Part shown: positions 60,709 to 64,000 of the stretch, piece after piece
Layout of the letters: every line of letters starts with the position of its first letter
Numbering within the stretch: position 1 is the first letter of the stretch
Assembly: GCF_021496665.1 (NCBI RefSeq)
Contig: NZ_CP071246.1
Coordinates: forward strand, 1,612,001 to 1,676,000
Reading direction: 5' to 3'
Length of the DNA: 64,000 nt
Source of the DNA: Corynebacterium sp. CNCTC7651
GTDB lineage: Bacteria; Actinomycetota; Actinomycetes; Mycobacteriales; Mycobacteriaceae
The notes under the pieces: model-generated
Database searches by the model: none
What the model saw: the letters and a program-made list of their open reading frames with translations, nothing else
Told to the model about the DNA's origin: nothing
Program-made: the position numbers and the translations under genes

Positions 60709-62694
60709 TTAGGTTCCGGGCGGGGTGGAGCGCAGAGCGCGGGTGTTCAAGTCGCGGCGGGCCTGCTCGAGGGCCAGGAGGTCTGAGAAGAGCGCGTTGT
60801 AGGCCTGCTCGTCGTCTGACGGGCGCATGCGCTGCAGTTGCGCCTTGAGCTGGGCGATCTGGTCGCCCACGCGGACCTCCTGGAGGCGGGAAAGCACGGA
60901 ATCGATGTAGACATCGATGTTGTCGGCGTGGACGGGCTCGACGGCGAGCTCCGAAACCAAGTTGCGGCCGGCGAAGTCTCGCATCTCCCCGGCCACGGCG
61001 GCGATCCAGTTGGGATCGGCTTCGCCGTCGTTGTTCGGGGCGGTGTGGCTGCCGGGTGGGGTCTGGCTGCCGGATGCGGCGGCAGTGGCACCCGCGGCAA
61101 CGCCGCCGGCGGCGGTGATTGCCTCGCGGACCTGGTGGTAGGCGAGATTTGTGAAGGCATCGGGGTGGATGCCGTCGAAGTAGGTGCCCGCCTTGCCCGG
61201 ATACTGCAGTGCGGCCTTCAAAGCTTCGCGCTGGGGCCAGAGAATCGGGTCGTTCGGGTTGGGCGCGACAAGTGCCGGGGCGCTGCCGGGTTGCGGTGAC
61301 TGGGTGCTGCGGGAAGGTTGGGTCTGGGGTTTCGTCGAAAAGCGGGGGCCCTGCTTCGGTTTCTTGGACTCCTCGCGGACCTGCTGCACCACCTCGTCCG
61401 GGTTGGCCCAGCCCACCCAGCCGGCTAGGCGGCGGGCGTACTCGGTGCGCAGAACCGGATCGTTGACCTCGGCGACGATGGGCACGGTGCGTCGCAAAGC
61501 CTGGAGGCGGCCCTCGGCGGAATCGAGGGGGTAATCGGCCAGGATGGACTCGAGGACGAACTCGAGCATGGGCACGCGGTCCGCCACCAGGTCGCGTACG
61601 GCGGCGTCGCCCTTGGCCAGGCGCAGATCGCAGGGGTCCATGCCGTCGGGGGCCACGGACACGAAGCTCTGGCCGGTGAACTGCTGGTCGCCCGCGAAGG
61701 CGCGCATGGCGGCTTTCTGGCCGGCCTCATCGCCGTCGAAGGTGTAGATGAGCTCGCCGCGGAAGAAGTTATCGTCCAGCATGAGGCGGCGGATGGTCTG
61801 CAGGTGGTCTGTGCCGAAGGCGGTACCGCAGGAGGCCACGGCGGTTTTCACACCGGCGGCGTGCATGGCCATCACGTCGGTGTAGCCCTCCACGATCACC
61901 GCCTGGTGGTTGGTGGCGATGTGCTTCTTCGCCAAATCCAGCCCGAAGAGGACTTTGGACTTGTGGTACAGCAGCGTGTCCTGGGTGTTGATGTATTTGC
62001 CCATCGGGTCATCGTCGTAAAGCTTGCGTGCCCCGAAGCCGATGACGTTGCCGGCCGCGTCCTTGATGGGCCACAGCAGGCGGCGGCGGAATTTGTCGAT
62101 GGGGCCGCGCTTGCCCATGGAGCTTAAGCCCGCGTCCTGGAGTTCCTGGACGTCGAAGCCTTTGCGCAGCAGGTGCTTCGTCAGCGTGTCCCAGCCGTCC
62201 GGGGCGTAGCCGCACTCGAAGTGGTAGATGTGCTCGCGCGTGAAGCCGCGGTCCAGCAGGAAATTGCGGCCGCGCTCCGCCTGCGGGGTCTCCAGCTGCT
62301 GGCGGTAGAACTCGTGTGCGGCCTTGTTGGCGGCGAGCAGGCGGGCGCGGGTGCCGGGCTTGACGTCGCGGGCGCCGGTGGAGCCGCCCTGGTAGTTGAT
62401 GCGGTAGCCGATTTGGTCCGCGACCGCCTCGACCGCCTCGGGGAACGTGAGCTGCTCCATCTCCATGAGGAACGTGAACACGTCCCCGCCCTTGCCGGTG
62501 GAGAAGCAGTGGAAATAGCCGCGCGCGGGGCGCACGTGGAACGAGGGCGTTTTTTCGTCCTTGAAGGGGCTCAAGCCCTTCAAGGAGTCGTGCCCGGCGG
62601 GCTTGAGCTGCACGTATTCGCCGACAATGTCCTCGATTGCCGCGCGCTCGCGGATAGCCTCAATATCGCTATCCGGAATTCTTCCCCGTGCCAT
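60709..62694 (-). CDS. dnaG: DNA primase, lacking most zinc-finger ligands
   Basis: This 661-residue primase makes RNA primers for replication. The N-terminal zinc-binding domain region keeps the framework (GLSPFKDEKTPSFHVRPARG ... HCFSTGKGGDVF) but the canonical C-x2-H ... C-x2-C ligands are S42, K45, C63 and T66, so three of four are gone. The Toprim core is intact: VIVEGYTDVMAMHAAG and IYTFDGDEAGQKAAM. The C-terminal helicase-binding region is present. The start at 62694 (MARGRIPDSD) fits family N-termini. A CGTCGAWAAGC copy lies at 61333-61343. Confidence 0.93.
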   Translation of the reverse strand: MARGRIPDSDIEAIRERAAIEDIVGEYVQLKPAGHDSLKGLSPFKDEKTPSFHVRPARGYFHCFSTGKGGDVFTFLMEMEQLTFPEAVEAVADQIGYRINYQGGSTGARDVKPGTRARLLAANKAAHEFYRQQLETPQAERGRNFLLDRGFTREHIYHFECGYAPDGWDTLTKHLLRKGFDVQELQDAGLSSMGKRGPIDKFRRRLLWPIKDAAGNVIGFGARKLYDDDPMGKYINTQDTLLYHKSKVLFGLDLAKKHIATNHQAVIVEGYTDVMAMHAAGVKTAVASCGTAFGTDHLQTIRRLMLDDNFFRGELIYTFDGDEAGQKAAMRAFAGDQQFTGQSFVSVAPDGMDPCDLRLAKGDAAVRDLVADRVPMLEFVLESILADYPLDSAEGRLQALRRTVPIVAEVNDPVLRTEYARRLAGWVGWANPDEVVQQVREESKKPKQGPRFSTKPQTQPSRSTQSPQPGSAPALVAPNPNDPILWPQREALKAALQYPGKAGTYFDGIHPDAFTNLAYHQVREAITAAGGVAAGATAAASGSQTPPGSHTAPNNDGEADPNWIAAVAGEMRDFAGRNLVSELAVEPVHADNIDVYIDSVLSRLQEVRVGDQIAQLKAQLQRMRPSDDEQAYNALFSDLLALEQARRDLNTRALRSTPPGT

Positions 62695-62726
62695 GCCCGC
62701 AATCGTAGTGTGGGACAATCCGGGGC

Positions 62727-63116
62727 GTGAAAGCGCGCACTGGCATCCTGGCGGCGTGCCTGCTGCTGGGCGGGTGCGGGGTTCTGGAGGCGTCCGGGTC
62801 GACACCGTCCGGGCTCCCCGCTTGCGGGCGCTTGCCGGCGGAAGCTACGAGCACCATCGAGTTAGTGAAGGCCGGCGGGCCGTTCCCCTACCCGGACAAC
62901 GATGACAAGCGATTTGGCAACTACGAGGGCGTACTTCCGGACGAGAAATTGGGCTACTACCGCGAATACACCGTGGAAACGCCGGGGCTAGGCCACCGCG
63001 GGGCACGGCGCGTGATTACGGGCGGCGGTACTGACGGTGTGGTGGACAGCTGGTTCTACACGGCGGACCACTACGAATCGTTCTGCGAGATTGTTGGGGA
63101 GGGGCAACGTGGATAA
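62727..63116 (+). CDS. Secreted guanyl-specific ribonuclease (RNase Sa-like) lipoprotein
   Basis: The N-terminus (KARTGILAACLLLGGCGVLE) ends in a lipobox LGGC, so the enzyme is probably exported and lipid-anchored. The mature part aligns well with Streptomyces RNase Sa: LPAEATSTIELVKAGGPFPY, GNYEGVLPDEKLGYYREYTV, ETPGLGHRGARRVITGG and WFYTADHYESF. The catalytic Glu (REYTV), Arg (ARR) and His (DHY) are conserved. It cleaves RNA after guanosine. The start is GTG 62727. The stop overlaps the barstar-like start by 8 bp, so toxin and inhibitor are translationally coupled. Confidence 0.85.
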   Translation: MKARTGILAACLLLGGCGVLEASGSTPSGLPACGRLPAEATSTIELVKAGGPFPYPDNDDKRFGNYEGVLPDEKLGYYREYTVETPGLGHRGARRVITGGGTDGVVDSWFYTADHYESFCEIVGEGQRG

Positions 63117-63354
63117 ACGGAATCCGGTGCTGCTCACGGCGCCGGTGGATTCCGTCGCCGGGTTTGTTGCGGCGATTTCCCATGCGGTGTTCGGGGTGGA
63201 ACGCACGGCGCCGACGAATTTGGACGGGCTGGCTGACATGCTTCGAGAGGCCCGCGTGACCCACGTGGTCGCGTCCGACTGGCGGCTGGACCCGGAGGAG
63301 ACGCGCCGCGTGCAGCGGGTGCTGCTGGACAATGACGTGGTGTTGTACCGGTAG
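63109..63354 (+). CDS. Barstar-like ribonuclease inhibitor
   Basis: This 81-residue protein (GTG start after GGGGAGGGG) has the barstar core TAPTNLDGLADMLREAR, which lines up with the NLDALWD segment of barstar whose aspartate inserts into the RNase active site, and ends in the strand pattern VQRVLLDNDVVLYR. It is cytoplasmic and would protect the cell from the ribonuclease encoded just upstream before it is exported. The RNase/barstar pairing is well known in Bacillus and Streptomyces. Confidence 0.8.
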   Translation: MDKRNPVLLTAPVDSVAGFVAAISHAVFGVERTAPTNLDGLADMLREARVTHVVASDWRLDPEETRRVQRVLLDNDVVLYR

Positions 63355-63618
63355 GTGGGATTTGGGCGTCGATAAGCACAGTGCTCCCGGGAACCGTAGG
63401 GATTTGTGCTCTTAGATGCGTCGGCGGGAAAGCCCTGGTGGGGAGCGTTTTCGCTGGTCGGAGGCGTGCTTCGAGGGAGGCTTATGCGCGGCGGGCGACG
63501 CAACTGGGAGCTAAAACCCCGAGGATGCTGGGGAGAAGTGTAGGGAACCCTAGCGATTGGATGTGAGTTATGTCATAATCCATAGGACTGTGATGTAGAG
63601 CACGCAAGGGAGGAAGCG
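63355..63618. other. 264-bp gap before the CstA gene
   Basis: No gene is convincing here; an open frame at 63381-63566 has no family look. The CGTCGATAAGC motif lies at 63367-63377, the only clear intergenic copy. Confidence 0.6.
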
Positions 63619-64000
63619 GTGAACTCGGTAGTTCTCGTTGTAATCGGCCTGACCATGATGGCGCTGGGCTTTTTGCTGTATTCGAAGTTCCTGGGCCGCC
63701 GGGTGTACCAGCTGTCTGAGGCGTACACGACGCCGGCGCACACGATGGAAGACGGCGTGGACTACGTGCCCACCAACAAGTACGTGCTGTGGGGCCACCA
63801 CTTCACGTCCGTGGCGGGTGCGGCGCCGATCGTCGGACCGGCTGTGGCCGTGATCTGGGGCTGGTTCCCGGCGTTCCTGTGGGTCACGCTGGGCACGGTG
63901 TTCTTCGCGGGTATGCACGACTTTGGTGCGCTGTGGGCATCGCAGCGGCACAAGGGCCAATCAATCGGCACGCTGTCCGGCCGCTACATCGGCGCGCGCG
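63619..64000 (+). CDS. cstA: CstA-family peptide/pyruvate transporter (partial, runs off the right edge)
   Basis: The GTG at 63619 follows AAGGGAGG and the frame stays open to the window end (about 127 codons). The product [20 protein letters not shown] starts with a membrane helix and continues with [40 protein letters not shown] and [17 protein letters not shown], the strongly conserved N-terminus of the carbon starvation CstA family. Members import peptides or pyruvate during starvation. The rest lies outside the window. Confidence 0.92.
   Translation, partial: MNSVVLVVIGLTMMALGFLLYSKFLGRRVYQLSEAYTTPAHTMEDGVDYVPTNKYVLWGHHFTSVAGAAPIVGPAVAVIWGWFPAFLWVTLGTVFFAGMHDFGALWASQRHKGQSIGTLSGRYIGAR

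Noticed and set aside
63381..63566. A 61-residue plus-strand frame before cstA
   Set aside because: No ribosome site, no recognisable sequence and overlap with the 11-bp motif; not supported as a gene.

Overview
The window is high-GC actinobacterial DNA and almost certainly comes from a Corynebacterium. The main signs are three PorB/PorC-type porin genes around enolase, a single-subunit pyruvate dehydrogenase E1 (aceE) beside a DUF3052 gene, a type A RNase P RNA next to a fused RNase HI/acid phosphatase gene, a DtxR-type iron box, and many genes whose -10 box lies about 7 nt before the start codon (leaderless transcripts). The species cannot be named from the sequence alone.

Layout. 1-12.2 kb: FtsX-type permease (cut by the window edge), galactokinase, RNB ribonuclease, rnpB, RNase HI/phosphatase, zinc-ribbon protein, Nif3-like protein, HAD phosphatase, a frameshifted low-molecular-weight tyrosine phosphatase, SURF1, small proteins and tRNA-Val. 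12.3-22.4 kb: aceE, repeat-filled gaps, an acyl carrier protein/HAD pair, two alpha/beta hydrolases, an aldehyde dehydrogenase with an internal 87-bp duplication, and a DMT-type transporter. 22.4-29.1 kb: serine hydrolase, membrane proteins, a large glycine-rich protein, an M20 peptidase and tRNA-Asn. 29.3-31.9 kb: an IS21-family element with a broken istB. 32.1-51.7 kb: a surface polysaccharide locus, with a clearly lower-GC, AT-richer interior from about 35 to 47 kb. 51.8-64 kb: core genes again (ppx/gppA, an EcsC-like/DUF501 fusion, ftsB, porins, eno, transglycosylase, mazG, dnaG, an RNase Sa/barstar pair and the start of cstA).

How the genes fit together. The polysaccharide locus holds sugar-nucleotide enzymes (Ugd, GalU, WecB, and WecC with an in-frame stop), several glycosyltransferases and a two-gene ABC exporter. 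That suggests a uronic-acid-containing polymer exported by an ABC transporter. One operon member carries an SGGLDS PP-loop and is not a standard polymer-synthesis enzyme. The IS21 element and a CAU tRNA at 43.45 kb lie beside or inside the locus.

The most unusual DNA-level signal is an 11-bp motif, CGTCGAWAAGC. It occurs 14 times exactly, on both strands and in several reading frames, almost all in the left 23 kb, and once as an inverted pair. It looks like a genome-wide DNA signal rather than a protein motif. Other notable items are a 10-bp tandem duplication that frameshifts a tyrosine phosphatase, a DnaG lacking three of four zinc ligands, two leaderless genes that share overlapping face-to-face -10 boxes, and an iron box with no obvious target gene.
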